From positions 372,001-436,000 of the forward strand of contig NC_133025.1 of NCBI RefSeq assembly GCF_048771995.1: 64,000 nt of DNA, written 5' to 3'. This DNA is from Taeniopygia guttata. Taxonomy: Eukaryota; Chordata; Aves; Passeriformes; Estrildidae. The notes below the pieces were generated by a model, which saw only the letters and a list, made by a program, of their open reading frames with translations, ran no database searches and was not told where the DNA came from. Made by a program: the position numbers and the translations under genes. Below are positions 20,001 through 35,000 of this stretch, in pieces. The first letter of the stretch is position 1, and the number at the start of each line of letters is the position of its first letter.

Positions 20001-23000
20001 TCGGAGGGGCGCGTGGCCGAGCTGCGCTGCCGGACGCCCTCCATGTCCTCGGTGCGGTGGCTGCTGCCCAACGGGACGGTGCTGAGCCACGCCTCGAGCC
20101 ACCCGCGCCTGTCCGTGCTCAACGACGGCACCCTCAACTTCTCGCACGTGCTGCTGACCGACACCGGCCTCTACACCTGCATGGTGACCAACGTGGCCGG
20201 CAACTCCAACGCCTCGGCCTTCCTCAACGTCAGCACGGCCGAGCTCAACACCTCCAACTACAGCTTCTTCACCACCGTCACGGTGGAGACCACCGAGATC
20301 TCCCCTGAGGACGTGTCCCCCAAGTTCACCAAGCCCGTGCCCACCACCTCCACGGGCTACCAGCCGGCCTACACCACCACCACCACCGTGCTGGTGCAGA
20401 CCACGCGCCCGCCCAAGCAGGTGGCCGTGCCCACGGCCGACGCCGGCGACAAGCTGCAGACCAGCCTGGACGAGGTGATGAAGACCACCAAGATCATCAT
20501 CGGCTGCTTCGTGGCCGTGACGCTGCTGGCCGCCGCCATGCTCATCGTCTTCTACAAGCTCCGCAAGCGCCACCAGCAGCGCAGCACCGTCACCGCCGCC
20601 CGCACCGTGGAGATCATCCAGGTGGACGAGGACATCGCGCCGGCCGCCGCGGCCACGCCCGCGGCCACCCCGGCCGGCGGGGCTGGGGAGGGGGCCGTGG
20701 TGCTGCCCAACATCCACGAGCACCTCAACTACAACACCTACAAGGCCGGACACGGCGCCCACTGGACAGAGAACGCGCTGGGCAACTCCCTGCACCCCCC
20801 CGGGACCACCCTGGCCGACCCCTATTTAATCCAGACCCACCCCAAGGAGAAAGTTCAGGAAACCCAGATATGACTCTTTTTTGGGGGCTTTTTCCTGATT
20901 TTTTTTGGGTCGTTGTCCCCCCCCCCTTTCAAGCCCGGCCCCAAATTATTATAAACGCAATAGATGCACAAAAGCAGAACTCCAAAAAGAAGGAAACCCA
21001 GGAGAATTCCTCAATACTAAGGAAAACCAGGAGAATTCCTCAATAATAGACACAACTTTTGTACAGGGGGGGGGAGAGACTCTTTTTCGTGTACATGCTT
21101 CTATAGCCAACCTTGGGGCCGAGAAGAGCAGCAGATTCTATTAAAATTTAACGAAACCCACCCGAAACTCCTACAAAAAACCACTATTTTCTAACTCGCA
21201 GGTTCTATTTAAACACAAAAAGAAACAAACCAGGAGAAACAGAGGAGGAAAAAAAAAACAATCGGTAATAAGAGGAAAAATCCCCGTGCTTGGGGACGAG
21301 CGGCGGTGCCGTGGCGCGGGGGGACGCGGGGGACGCCGGAGCGGTGGCAGAAGCTGTCGGGGTGGGGTTTGGGGGGCTCGGGGTGTTTTTGGGGGTTACT
21401 TGAGGGAGGGGGTGAGGTCGGCCCCCCCACCCCGAGGCGCTGCCCTTGGCCGTGCGCCGGCGGCTCCGGCGTCACCGGAGCGGGATCTCGGCCCCGCGCC
21501 AAGACCTTCCCAATGCAATAAAGGAATGGATTTTGGGGGATGGGGGGCTCGGGGGGGCGGGGGGCACAGCCTGGGGGCTGGGGATGGACGTCTGCAATGT
21601 ATTCAAGCAAAAAATTCCTGAAAAACCCACGGGAAGGGGAAAAACCCCGCAAGCGCCCGGGGGGTGGTTTGGGGGGATTTGGGGAGGGGGGGAGAGCGGG
21701 TGCCCCCCGCTTTGCTCTGCACCCCCTTTCCCACGGTGTTTGTCACCCCCCTGGGCCTCCCACACCCCCCGGCACAGGGCTACGGCTCCTGGGGGGCTGG
21801 GGGGGCCCCCACGGGAGACCTGACCAATGATTGTAACCACCTTCACTAAAAACGGCATTTTTTGTCCTTTTATTTGAGTGGGGGGGGCGTGGGGAACCAC
21901 CCCCCCGTCCCCGGGAGGGGGTGACAATGGGGACACCCCCCCCAAGGGCTGCTCACGGATCGGGGGGGGGATGGGAGAAATTAAGGGCTTGGGGAGGGGG
22001 GAAGGCAACAATGGGGGGGCCACCAGCATCGGAGGTGGTGCCGGGGGGGTCCCGGCGGGGACCCCAAGTGCCTCGTGGGGGTCCCGAGGGGATGAGGGGG
22101 TCGGGGGGGTCGGGCAGCAGCGAGAGGAGGGGCCCCCCCGGTTGCTCGGGCGCTGGAATTACTTTAATTTCTCGTTTTAGCTTTAAAATGTTCTCGGAAA
22201 GGGGGGCACAGCTGAGCTAAAATTTCGGGTTTGGGGGTGTCCGGGGGGGGTGGAAGGCGGGAAGGAGATGCAGAAGTTCCCTCTCGGGCTGTAAACGCCG
22301 GAAGGATCCGACTGTACCGCGAATCCAACAAAAAAAAAAACAAGTGTATTTTTGTATTTTAATAAATATTGTTCCAAATTTGTAACGCCGAGTGCCCGAG
22401 GGGTTAAACGGGGGCGCTCGGGGGGGGGGGCGCGGGGGGGCCCCCCCTCCCTGCCAGCCTGAAAGGGGTTTTTTGTCCTCTCAGCAGGAAAAGCTTTGGA
22501 AAAACCGCGGAGGAGCGGGAAAGGAGATGGAGGGAGAGGATGGAGCAGGGGAGGGGTGAGGGGAACTGGAGGTGACACGGGGGTGACAACAAGAGCTGGG
22601 GGGACAAGAATTAGGGGTGACATTGGGGTGACAACAAGAGCTGGGGGGGACAAGAATTACGGGGTGACATTGGGGTGACAACAAGAACTGGGAGGACAAG
22701 AATTAGGGGTAACATTGGGGCAATGAGAATTGGGGGGGACAAGAATTATGGGGTGACATTGGGGTGACAACAAGAACTGGGGGGACAAGAATTAGGGGTG
22801 ACATTGGGGCGATGAGAATTGGGGACAAGAATTATGGGGTGACATTGGGGTGATAAGAACTGGGAGAGGGATAAGAATTAGGGGTGACATTGGGGCGATG
22901 AGAATTTTGGGGGACGAGAATTATGGGGTGACATTGGTGTGATGAGAATTGGGGGGGACAAGAATTAGGGGTGACATTGGGGCGATGAGAATTGCGGGGA

Positions 23001-26000
23001 ACAAGGAGGGTGCCATGGGGGGACAATCACAGGGTGACACTGGGGGGGATGATGAGGATTGGGGGGTGACAGCAGTGGGTAGCACTGGCAGGGGGGGACA
23101 GCAGGACCCCGGGGTGGGGCTGGGGGGGTTGGGGGTCACCCCCCAGGCTGGGGGCTCGTGGATGGAATTGGGACTGGAGGGAGGAAGGGGGGATTGGGAT
23201 CAACCAGCGGCACTGCCCTGCATGGCAGGGACAGGGGGACAGCGGGACCCCCCCTCTGAGGGGACAGCAGGGTCACGGAGCCTCAGGGGACAGCGGGACC
23301 CCCCATTCTGTGCAACGGGGACACCTCAGCTGTGTGGGGACACGGGGTGCGCAGGGTGCTGCTGGTGGGGACAAGGGACACAGGGACAGGGACACAGAGT
23401 GTCCTGTCCTGGTGGAGACACAGGACCCTCAATGGCACCAGTGTCCCCAAGGTGCCACCTCCACCCCAGTGCCACCACCACAACTTGGGGGGGCTGAGCC
23501 TCTCCCCCAGTCACCACGGAGCTGTCAGGGTTCAGCGTTGGGATTTGGTGTTTTTTTAGGATTTTTGCTATTTTTGGCGGATCCAGGTCAGTTTTTCCCA
23601 AAATCACATTCCTGCTTTTTTTTTTTTTTCCCTTTATTCCTGAATTTTCCCATCCGGGCCAATATGAAAATGCCAACACGTCCTGTTCATCCTGGGGGAT
23701 GAACCCCCCCTTCCTCCCCGTGCTGGGGACAGACAGGAGTGATCCCAAAAATCCTGGGAATGCTCCAGGGGGCTGGAGGGATTTATGGATTTTATTGGCA
23801 TTGATTTTAGCCCACAGTTAGGGCAGCTGAGTTCATCACCATTATCCCATCCTCATCCTCATCCTCATCCTCGTCCCCATCCCATCCCCAAACCCCTCTG
23901 GTTCTGGACCCCCCCAGCTCCCACTTCCAGGAATTCCATCCCATCCATCTTGTTCAGGACAATCCCCCCAGGACCCCCAACTCGCAGAGCACCCCCCGGT
24001 CTTTATCTGGAATGATTCCTTGGGAGCAGGGTGGGAATCAGGCCCTGGGATGTGGGGAAAGGGAAACACTGACAAATGAAATCCAGGGATTTGTAGGGAA
24101 TGACAGGGAAGTCCCCACGGCAGCGGAATTTGGAGTTCTGCTGGTGCCTCCCCCAGCATTGGTGGCTCCAGGGGGAGTGGGGTGAGGTGGGATGGGATGG
24201 GATGGGATGGGATGGGATGGGATGGGATGGGATGGGATGGGATGGGATGGGATGGGATGGGATGGGATGGGATGGGATGGGATGGGATGGGATGGGATGG
24301 GATGGGGTGGGATGGGGTGGGATGTGGGAGGATGCAATGGGACACCACAGATGCTCCAAGCACAGGGCTGGGATTGGCCCTGGACTTGGGATTGGTGCTG
24401 GAATCGGTCCTGGGATTGGGATCAGGGTTGGGATGGACCCTGGAATCAGGGTTGGGATTGGTGCTGGGATTGGAGTTGGGATCAATACTGGGATCAGGCT
24501 GGGATTAGGATTAGGATCAGGCTAGGATCGGGATTGGGATCAGCGCTTTGATCAGGCTGGGATTTGGACTGGGATCAGTGCTGGGATCGGACTGGGGTCA
24601 GTGCTGGGATCAGACTGGGATCAGTGCTGGGATCAGGGCAGGACTGACCCACTGGGAATTCACAGCTCCAGCGGACAAGAAGCCCTGGAATACGTGGGGG
24701 GGCCGGGGCAGTTTCCCGGCGTTCCCGGAGGAGCAGCAGCTCCTGCCGGATCGGCGCGGCCGCGGAGGAGCCGAGGGGCGCCCGGGGGTCCCCTGGGCCC
24801 TTCCCGGGAGCTCCGGGAGCCACGGTCCCGCCCCAGCACCCCAGCACCCCCTGCTCCCCACGCTCTGGGGCCGGTTCGTCAGCGGCGGCTCCGGGCCCGT
24901 GAGTCAGCAGCAGCCGGAGCCGCCGGATAAAAATATCCCACGGCTGTGGGGGTGGGCAGGGATCGGCTGCCGGCGGGAACGCGGCCCCGTGGGAACCGTG
25001 GGGACCCGTGCCGGGACCCGGAGCTGGGAATTGGCCCGGGCAGCATCCCGGCTTCCCATGGTGGCATTCCTGCCCTGCATCCCCAGTTCCTGCCCTGCAT
25101 CCCCAGTTCCTGCCCTGCACCCCCAGCTCCACGTGGCCTCCCCACCGCCACGCTCCTGGGCAGCAGCCCATCTTCCCACGGCCTCCCCACGACATTCCCG
25201 GGAAGCGTCCCGGCTTCCACGTGTCCTCCCTGCCGCAGCATTCCTGGGAAGCAGCTCCGGCCCCATCTGGCCTCCCTGCCACGGCGTTCCTGGGCAGGTG
25301 CAGCGCGGAGCCTCCGGAATGTGCCGAGGCAGCGGAGCGAAGCCCTTGGGATGCGGGTCAGCAATTCCCGGCAGCACGAGATGCTGAGCAGGGAGGGGGA
25401 CGACTGCAGTGTCCCCGTGTCCCTGGACTCCCGTGTCCCTGTTTCTCCATGTTCCTGTGTCCCTGCGCCCCTGCATCCCCGTGTCCTCGTGTCCCTGTTT
25501 CTCCGTGTTCCTGCATCCCTGCACCCCTGTGTCCTCCTGTCCCTGTGTCTCCATACCCTCAGGTCCCTGCATGCCCGTGTCCCTGCATTCCTGCGTCCCT
25601 GCATTCCTGCGTCCCTGCATTCCTGCGTCCCTGCATTCCCACATGCTCCCATGTCCCCGTGCCCCAGCACTCCACATCCTTACATCCCCGTGTCCCTGCA
25701 CCCCCGTGTCTCACAGCCCTGTGCCCCTGCATTCCCACAGCTGGCATCACTGGCCTGCAGCTGCTGCCACATCTGGACCCACACCCACACCTGGACCCAC
25801 ACCCGCATCTGGACCCACACCTGCATCTGGGTCGACAGCCACAACTGCACCTGTGTCCACATCTGCACCCGTGGCAACATCTGGATCCAGGGCCACAGCT
25901 GTCACTGTGCCCACCCCTGGATCTGCAGCCTCATCTGCATCCACAAACCACATCTGCATCCCTGCCTGCATCTGGATCCATGCCCAAAACTGCAGCTGTG

Positions 26001-29000
26001 CCCACATCTGCATCAACCGTGTCTGCAGCCACAGCCACATCTGGATCCACGAATCCCACCTGGATCCATGAATCCCATCTGGATCCATGAATGCCGTCTC
26101 TATCCATGCCCACATCTGCACCGGTGCCAACATCTGAATGGGAGCACCTGCCCCTCAATTTTGGCTCAGCAGGACCGTGACAGCCGGGGGGGGGTGGGGG
26201 GGGGAGAGATCCGGTATCCACCTTGGAATTGTGAATCACGGAAAAATTACCCAAAATGGGCCCCGAGCTCCGGAGCTGCAATCAGGGAAATCACAGGAGT
26301 TCCAGGGAATTTTAATACCCGGAGATGTTAACGGGAACAGGCTCAAACTGGGGGGATCCATCCAGAATCCAATCCCACGTCCAACCAGAATCCAACTCCA
26401 CGTCCATCCAGAATCCAACCCCACGTCCATCCTGCACCCGCCCAGGGCACTCTCAGCATCCCCAGGGATCTCCTGGGATCTCCTGGGATCTCTCAGTGTC
26501 ACCTGGGATCTGCTGGTGACGCCTCGGATCTCTCCACACCCCACAGGACACTCCTGGTATCCCCTGGAGCGCTCGGTACCCCCAGATCTCCGGGTACAGA
26601 TCCCTCACAGCTGCCGGATCCCCCCGGATCCCCCCGGATCCCCCCGATCGGCGCCGGCTGCGGCCGTACCTCCCTCTGCAGCACCAGCTCCTTGGTGAAG
26701 AGCGTGGCCTCCTCGCTGAAGGGCTCTCCCTCCTGCGCCAGCCCCGGCACGTTCCGGGCACCCCGCGGGCACTCGATCCCTGCGGGAAGAGCGGGCAGGG
26801 TCAGGGAACGGCACACCAGGAATGGCACACCGGGAACGGCACACCGGGAATGGCACACCGGGAATGGCACACTGGGATTGGCACACCGGGAATGGCACAC
26901 CGGGAATGGCACCCCGGGAATGGCACACCGGGATTGGCACACCGGGATTGGCACACCGGGAATGGCACAGCGGGATTGGCACACCGGGAACGGCACACCA
27001 GGAATGGCACACCGGGAATGGCACCCCGGGAATGGCACACCAGGAATTGGTGCACCGGGAATGGCACACTGGGAATGGCACACTGGGGATGGCACCCCAG
27101 GAAGGGCTGGGAGGGAAGGGGACACTGGAAGCGAGGGGGATGAGGGGGGCTCCGGGAGGGTCCAGGGGTGGCATGGTGGTGGGACAGGCTGGGATGGGGA
27201 CACAGGGACAAGCTGGGATGAGGATACAGGGACAAGCAGGGATGGGGACAAACAGAGATGGGGACACAGGGACAGGCTGGGATGGGGACAAACAGGGATG
27301 GGGACACAGGGACAGGCTGGGATGGGAGCACAGAATCATATCCAGGCCCCCATCCAGAGCCCTCCATCACAGCCACTCCTCTGTTTGTCCCTTTCTCCTG
27401 CTGCCCCCGGCATCCCCCTGCCCTGGATCAGAGCAGAGGGAAGTCCTGCATTATTAATGATCATTTACATAATTTGCATAATGAATGAAATGCCGGGAAT
27501 CATAGCTCCAAGCTGGAGCCACGAGTGAGGAGGTACCGCATCCCCGAGGCCACGTCAGTGTCACCAGCACCCAGGGACACAAGGACACAGATCCTGCCCG
27601 GAGCAGCTGGGAGCGCCCAGAGCCCATCCTGACGGACAACGACCCTGTGCCACCAGGCCCATCCCATCCCATCCCATCCCATCCCATCCCATCCCATCCC
27701 ATCCCATCCCATCCCATCCCATCCCATCCCAGTCCCCATTCCCAGGCCGTGCTGCCTCCAAGGGAAGCCATTTCCAGGGAGTCCAGCAGGAGCTTCCCAG
27801 CCTTGCCCCTGCCCTTCGTGCCACCAACGCCCTCTGTCCCCAAAAATGGGGACGGAAAGGGGGATTTCTGCAAAAGGGGAATTCTGGGAAACACAGCAGA
27901 ATGTGAGATGGGGAGCAGGAAATCCTGGGATCTTTGTTATGAGCTGGAGCCATCAAGAACCCCCAAAATCCGGGATCACCCTGGGATTCTCCTTCCAGCA
28001 CCGAGTGGGCTCTGGCACGGCTCTGATCCCGACCCTGGATCTGATCCTGACCCAGCACTGATCCCAAATTTCTCTAGCAAGGAGCACCCCCAGTGCCGCA
28101 CTGGGAACGGGAATGAGGGGCTGGAGCTGCCCTTCCTCCTCCATGGAAAGGGCCAGGAGGGAATTTTTTCCCTTAAAATAACACGGGAAGAGCTGAGGAA
28201 GCACCGGAACCCTCAAACTCCGCCAGCTCCCGGATGCTCCGGGCTGGGATCCCGCTCCAGATCCTCTGCGGCCTCTGATGCTTCCCAAGCCCACCTGAGG
28301 GAAGGTTCTGGAAAAGGGAAAGCTCTGAGGGCTGGGCTGGGTGCACTCAACGCCCAGGAATGCTGGCGGGAGCGGGGAGGGGACGCTTGGCACCCGGAAA
28401 AGTTCTCCAGCACTGTAAAAATAGCAGCTAATCCCGAATCGGCGGCTGTGCCGCGCTTCCCGGGAAGCCGTGACGGATTAATGAGGGATGCGGCTGGAAG
28501 TGCTGCAGCCACCGCGCTCCCCTGGGCTTCCCAGAGAATTCCAGCACAATCCTGCCCAGCCGGGCCGGGGCTGGGATGGAGGAGCGGCTGTGGGGCTGCT
28601 CCCATCCCAGGATCGGCCCTGGAGGGATGGGGGCGAGAATTCCGCAGCATCCCGGAGCATCCTGCGGCATGCTGAGCATCCCAAGGTATCCCTCAGCATC
28701 CCAGGGACATTCCAGAGCATTCCTGGTACCCCACAGCAGCCCTGGGATATCCTGGAGCATTCCTGGTAGCCCACAGCAGCCCTGGGATATCCTGGAGCAT
28801 TCCTGGTACCCCACAGCAGCCCCGGGATATCCTGGAGCATCCCAAGGTATGCCTCAGCATCCCAGGGACATTCCAGAGCATTCCTGGTACCCCACAGCAG
28901 CCCTTGGATATCCTGGAGCATTCCTGGTACCCCACAGCATCCCAGCGATATCCTGGAGCATTCCTGGTACCCCACAGCAGCCCTGGGATATCCTGGAGCA

Positions 29001-32000
29001 TTCCTGGTACCCCACAGCAGCCCTGGGATGTCCTGGAGCATCCCAAGGCATCCCACAGAACCCCAGAGTATCCCACAGCATCCCTGCGGGATCCTGCACC
29101 AGGATTCCAGGAGGAATTCCTCCCCGGCCCTCAGAGGGAGCAGACAGAACAGATCTTTCAGGGAGAATCCCTTGCAGCAAGGACCCTTCCAGCCTGGATT
29201 CCCGGGATTTGAGCAGCTTTGCCCCCTCGCTGTGCCGGAGCCGCAGCCGGCACCAGGATCTGGGATGGCTCCGGGCCGGGATCGATCTCCTGCAGGATTT
29301 ATGGATTTTGGGAGCAGGGGAGGTGAGCCGGAGCGAGGGGACACCCGGGAACTGAGGGAGTGGGACGGGAATGCCGAGGATCCGCTCGGGATCCCGGCGG
29401 GAGCACCGCTGGGACAGCTCCACCTTGGGAATGCTCACACGGAAAATCTCCAGATTCCCATCCCCGCCTCCCAGTCCTGCAGCTCCCAGGGAAGATTTTG
29501 GACCCCTTGGAGCCACTTGGCCACTCCAACCTCCCCGGAGGTGCCCCCTCATCCTTCGGGAATTCTCCCGCTCCCAGCCCCCGCTCCGGGAAGGCGTCAG
29601 GCTCCAGAGTTTTGCCGGGAGAGAGGAATTTGGGATTAAACCGGCGCCTGTATTTGCACATATTTATAGTGCTCTGACGGATCTATTTTAGCTGGAAAGC
29701 CGGGATGAGCTCCCTTGGGAGCATCCCTGGAGTCACATTTTAAGGGACTTGGCATCTCTTTCTGGTGCTCATTTGCATTTGATATCCATAAAAAAGGCAG
29801 GCGTTGATAAAAGGCGGATATTTATCCTATTCCTGGCTTGGCAGAGGAGGGTTGGGAATGGCACCGGGGAGAAATCCAACAAAAAACAGGGGAAATAAAA
29901 GCCGGAAGGTCCCGCCAGGATCATGGGATTCTATGGGATGGGATGGTCTTGGGGATCCATCCCTTCTAGAACAGAGCAGGGTGGAGCAGGAATCCCAGTG
30001 GAGCAGGAATTCCCGTGGAGCAGGAATCCCAGTGGAGCAGGAATTCCCGTGGAGCAGGGACCTCCAAAGAGGAGAACCATGGAGCAGGGATGCCCATGGA
30101 GCAGGGACTCCCCTGTGGAGCAGGGATTGCAGCACCAGGAGACTCCCCAGCATCGCTGGGAGCAGGGACAGAGCCCCCACTTCCCAAAGACCCATCCCGG
30201 TGCTGGTGTCCATGGGGGACAGCGCCAGGACACATTCCCAACTCTGGGAACAAAGGGATGGGCAAAGAATTCCCCCAACTCCATCCCTGCTCCCCCTAGG
30301 ATAAACATTCCCTGCGTGGGAGCCACTCCCACCTTTCCTTGTGTTTGATCCTGGAATTGGATCCTTGAAATGCCACTGGAATTCTTCCCCATCCTCATCC
30401 CATTCCCATCTTCATCCCCACTCTCATTCTGATCCTCATCCTATCCCCATCCCCATCCCCATCCCCATCCCCATCCCCATCCCCATCCCCATCCTGCTCC
30501 TCATTCCCAGTCCATCCTATCCCCATCCCCATATCGGCTATTCCCTCCCTTCTCCCCACTTTGTGCTTCCCCACCTGCTCCCGAGTTTTGGGTGGGATCA
30601 TCCTTCCCAATCCCAGCCTGGCCTGAGGCAGCTCCAGCGTTAATTGCGACCCTTCATCCCGGGGTGCCCCAGCCCAGGGAACGTGCCGGTGCCAATCCCG
30701 GAACCCCGCGGTGCCAATCCTGGATCCCAAGGTGCCAACCCCAGGAACCCCACGGCAATGATCTCACAATCCCGCTGGGCTGATCCCAGGATCCCACGGT
30801 GCCAATCCTGGGAACCCCACAGGGCTGATCCTGGGATCCTGTGGTGCCAATCCCATGATCCCGCAGTGCCAATCCCGGAACCCCGTGGTGCTCATCCCGG
30901 GATCCCAAGGTCCCAGTCCCAGAATCCCATGGCACCAATCCTGGGAACCCCGCGGTGCTGATCCTGGAATCCCATGTTGCCAATCCCACAATCCTGCAGT
31001 GTCAATCCTGGAACTCCATGATGCTCATCCTGGGATCCCAAGGTGCCAATCCCGGAACCCTGCAGTGCCAAACTCAGAAACCCACACTGCCGATCCCAGA
31101 ACCCCACGGTGCCGATCCCAGGATCCTGTGGTGCCAATCCTGGGGACCCTGTGGTGGCGATCCCGGAACCCCACACTGCCAATCCCAGAACCCCACACTG
31201 CTGATCCCAAAACCCCACACTGCCGATCCCAAAACCCCACACTGCCGACCCCAAAACCCCACACTGCGGATCCCAGGACCCCACACTGCCGGCCCCGGCC
31301 CCAGCAGCGCTCCCGGCTGACCTGCGAGCAGGAAGGTGATCAGGCAGGTTTCCTTGGGCAGGAAGAGCTTCAGGCGGGAGCCGCTGAACACGTACTCCAC
31401 CACGGCCTCGGAGCGGCCGGCGCGCTGCAGGAACGGCAGGAACTGCTTCGCCTTCTGCGTGTCCTGCGGGAAAACGGCACCTCAGGGACCCGGGAACCCC
31501 GACCCGCCCAGGGAGGGGCCGGGAGTGGGGACAGCTCCTTGTGCCCTGTGCCAGCTGGACCGCTCCCTGTGCCCTGTGCCAGCTGGAACGGCACGTCTGG
31601 GCACGGAGCTGAGCAATTCCAGCTTGGGATGGGCCGGGCACCCCAAACACAGCCCAGTCCATCCCGAAATCCCAAATGTATCCCAAAACACATCTCAAAG
31701 TACATCCAAACATCCCAAATACATCCCAAAACACATCCCAAATACATCCCATAACACATCCCAAATACATCCCAAAACACATCTCAAAGTACATCCAAAA
31801 ATCCCAAATACATCCCAAAACACATCCCAAATACATCCCATAACACATCCCAAATACATCCCAAAAGACATCTCGAAATACATCCGAAATTCCAAAACAC
31901 ATCCCAAAACACATCTCAAAAAACATCCAAAAATCCCAAATACATCCCATAACACATCCCAAATACATCCCAAAACACATCCCAAATACACCCCAAAGCA

Positions 32001-35000
32001 CATCCCAAATACATCCCAAAACACATCTCGAAATACATCCAAAAATCCCAAATACATCCCAAAACACATCCCAAATACATCCCAAAACACATCCCAAATA
32101 CATCCCAAAACACATCCCAAATATATCCCAAAATCCCAAAAATACCCCAAAACACATCCCAAATCCATCCCAAAACACATCTCGGAATACATCCAAAAAT
32201 CCCAAATACATCCCAAAACACATCCCAAATATATCCCAAAATGCATCCCAAATCCATCCCAAAATCCCAAAAATACCCCAAAACACATCCCAAATACATC
32301 TCAAAACACATCTCAAAATACATCAAAAAATCCCAAATCCATCCCAAAATCCCAAAAATATCCCAAAGCACATCTCAAATGCATCTCAAAATGCATCAAA
32401 AAATCCCAAACAGATCCCAGAATAAATCCTAAATATATCCCAAAAGAGATCCCAAATACATCCAAAATTCATCCCTAAACCCGTTCCCAAATCCATCCGA
32501 TACACCCCAAAGCCCTATCCCAAAATCCTATCCCCTCCCCAGGGCAGCTGCCTGGACCAGCAGGGCGGATCCGGCCCCATTTCCCCATTTCCCCCATCCC
32601 TAATGGAGCATCCCGTCACTCCCTTTTCCCGGGATCTCCCCCTCTCCATCCCAGCATCGAAGGGCTCCACAGAAACCCTCAAAAAAATGAATGAATTGAG
32701 GAAAATGCAAGGAGCTCTGCTGGGAGACACGGGGATCCCCAAAAATCCCTCAGGAGAGCCGGGAATCCCGGATTCCCACCACCATTCCAGTGTTGGCTCC
32801 CACCACCTGGTTCCCAGGCTAGGAGGCAACTCCCGGTTTATTTATCCAAGGGAAAAAGGGGAAAACCACCCCCAGCAGCTCCCAAAACCACGGCACGGTG
32901 TGGGTTTTGTCCCGTTTGGTCCCCCGCGGAATTCCCGCGTGATCCTTACTCCGGAGATGTCGGCGACCCTGTGGATGGGCACCTCCTTCTTGCTGTGCAG
33001 CCCCTTCCCGTTCTTGATGGCCCTGGAGAGCAGAGGGAGCGCCGGGAATCGGGAATCAGCTCCTGCCGCAGCTGGAGCTGCCCCGGGCCCCGGGACCATC
33101 CCAGCACGGAACGAGCATTGGGATGGGGAATGCCGCACGCGGAGGGCACCGAACCCACGGAGAACCCGCGATGCTGGAGCTGCTGCCACATCCCTGGATC
33201 CTTCTCCTGGCACAGGGATGCAGGGCTGGGACGTTCCCCTGGGATGCTCCCTCAGGATGAGGCCCCTGAGCTCCCCCTGGACATCCCCTCCTGCCCCGGG
33301 GCCTGGCTGGGGGTTGGGAAAGGCCGGAGTGTGCCAGGATTGTGGCAGAGCCCCTGGTCTGGGATGTGATCCCAGGCTCTCGGGAGGGCTGGGAATGCTG
33401 AATGGATCCCCCAGACTGCTCCGGGCCCTGCACCACAACCTCGTCCTCAATCTCCCATTCCCACTGCTCCTGGCAGCACAACCGCTCTGCCTGCCGCTGG
33501 CACGATCCCGGAGTTGGGATGTGCCAAAGCTCCCAGTGGCACGGATGAGATTGGTGGGAACATCCAGCACTTCCACCTGCGCACATCCAGGCTGAATCCC
33601 AACCTGGAGCAGCTCTGGGGTTCTCCTCCCAGAACATCCAACACCTCCTCCGGGGCACGTTCAGGCTGAATCCCAACCCCGGAGCAGCTCTGGCTCCAGG
33701 AGCCACATCCCAGCCCCACATCTGGCTCCAGGTGCCACATCCCAGCCTTTTATCCCACTCCAGGTGCCACATCCCAGCTCCGCATCTGGCTCCAGGTGCC
33801 ACATCCCAGCCTTGTATCCCACTCCAGGTGCCACATCCCAGCCTTGTATCCCACTCCAGGTGCCACATCCCAGCTCCACATCTGGCTCCAGGTGCCACAT
33901 CCCAGCCTTGTATCCATCTCCAGGTGCCACATCCCAGCTCCACATCCATCTCCAGGTGCCACATCCCAGCCCCACATCCATCTCCAGGTGCCAGATCCCA
34001 GCCCCACATGCCAGTATCCCAGTGCCCCCTCCAGCTCCGAGCTGCTGACGTGCTGCCAGGCTTCCCAAAAGGCACATTCCAGGCGCTGGGAAGGAGCCTC
34101 TGAGCAATCTGCCGGCCGCCCACCGCCCGGGCACGGCGGGGTGGGAGCGGGAGCAGCTTTCTCCGGCTCGATCCGCCTTTTCCCGCGGCAGCCAGTCCTG
34201 CCCGGGAAGGCGCCGCAGCCCCCTCCAAGCTGCTCTCCCGGCTCTCGGCACCGTGCCGGGATCTGCTGCCAAGGAGGAGCCGAGATCCGCCATCCCTGCG
34301 GGCTCAGCCGCCTCCGGAGGCAGCGGGGCCGGGCAGGGAAGGGCGTCCATCGCCACTCCAGGGACATGGGGACACCCGGGGGCTGCCCGTGGACATGGGG
34401 GGCACTGGGATACGGGATCCCCACAGAATCCTCTCCATGGGGAGCTGGGCTGTGCACCTGGATCTCCTGTACACGGCTGGGGACAGACGGACGGCGCAGC
34501 CGGGACGGGACAGAGGGACGCAGGAGGGGACGCAGGGTGTGACAGGGGGACAGGGACAGCACAGGGGACCCCGCACAGCCCCCCCAGTCCCGCGCTCACC
34601 GGGCCTCGGCCGCCAGCAGCTCATCGTAGTGCGCCGAGCGCTGGTCGTCGTCCTGCCGGTAGCGCAGCACCGTGGCCAGGCCCTTGCTGACCAGCGCCTC
34701 CGCAATGTTGCTGCGGGAGCGGGACCGGATCGGGGCGGGAACGGGGGCAGGGAGACCCCAATCCCACCCCAATCCCACCCCAATCCTACCCCATCCCATC
34801 CTATCCCATCCCATCCCACCCCATCCCACCCCACCCCACCCCACCCCATCCCACCCCATCCCATCCCATCCCATCCCATCCCATCCCATCCCATCCCATC
34901 CCATCCCATCCCATCCCATCCCATCCCATCCCATCCCATCCCATCCCATCCCATCCCATCCCATCCCAATCCCATCCCATCCCAAGGGAAGGCCTTGCAG

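Larger units (their letters stand above)
20874..22385 (+). other. LRRC4: LRRC4 3'UTR (proposed extent)
   Basis: After the stop, the sequence has AT-richer stretches (20930-21280 and 22140-22390) unlike surrounding intron DNA. Candidate polyadenylation signals are ATTAAA at 21140, AATAAA at 21517 and AATAAA at 22361. The last lies in GTATTTTAATAAATATTG and would give a 1.5-kb 3'UTR. Alternative shorter ends are possible. Confidence 0.6.

Noticed and set aside
18711-20795. 694-codon minus-strand frame opposite LRRC4
   Set aside because: Antisense shadow of the GC-rich LRRC4 coding sequence. Its composition is His/Val/Gly/Gln-rich and no domain is seen; the plus frame is clearly real.
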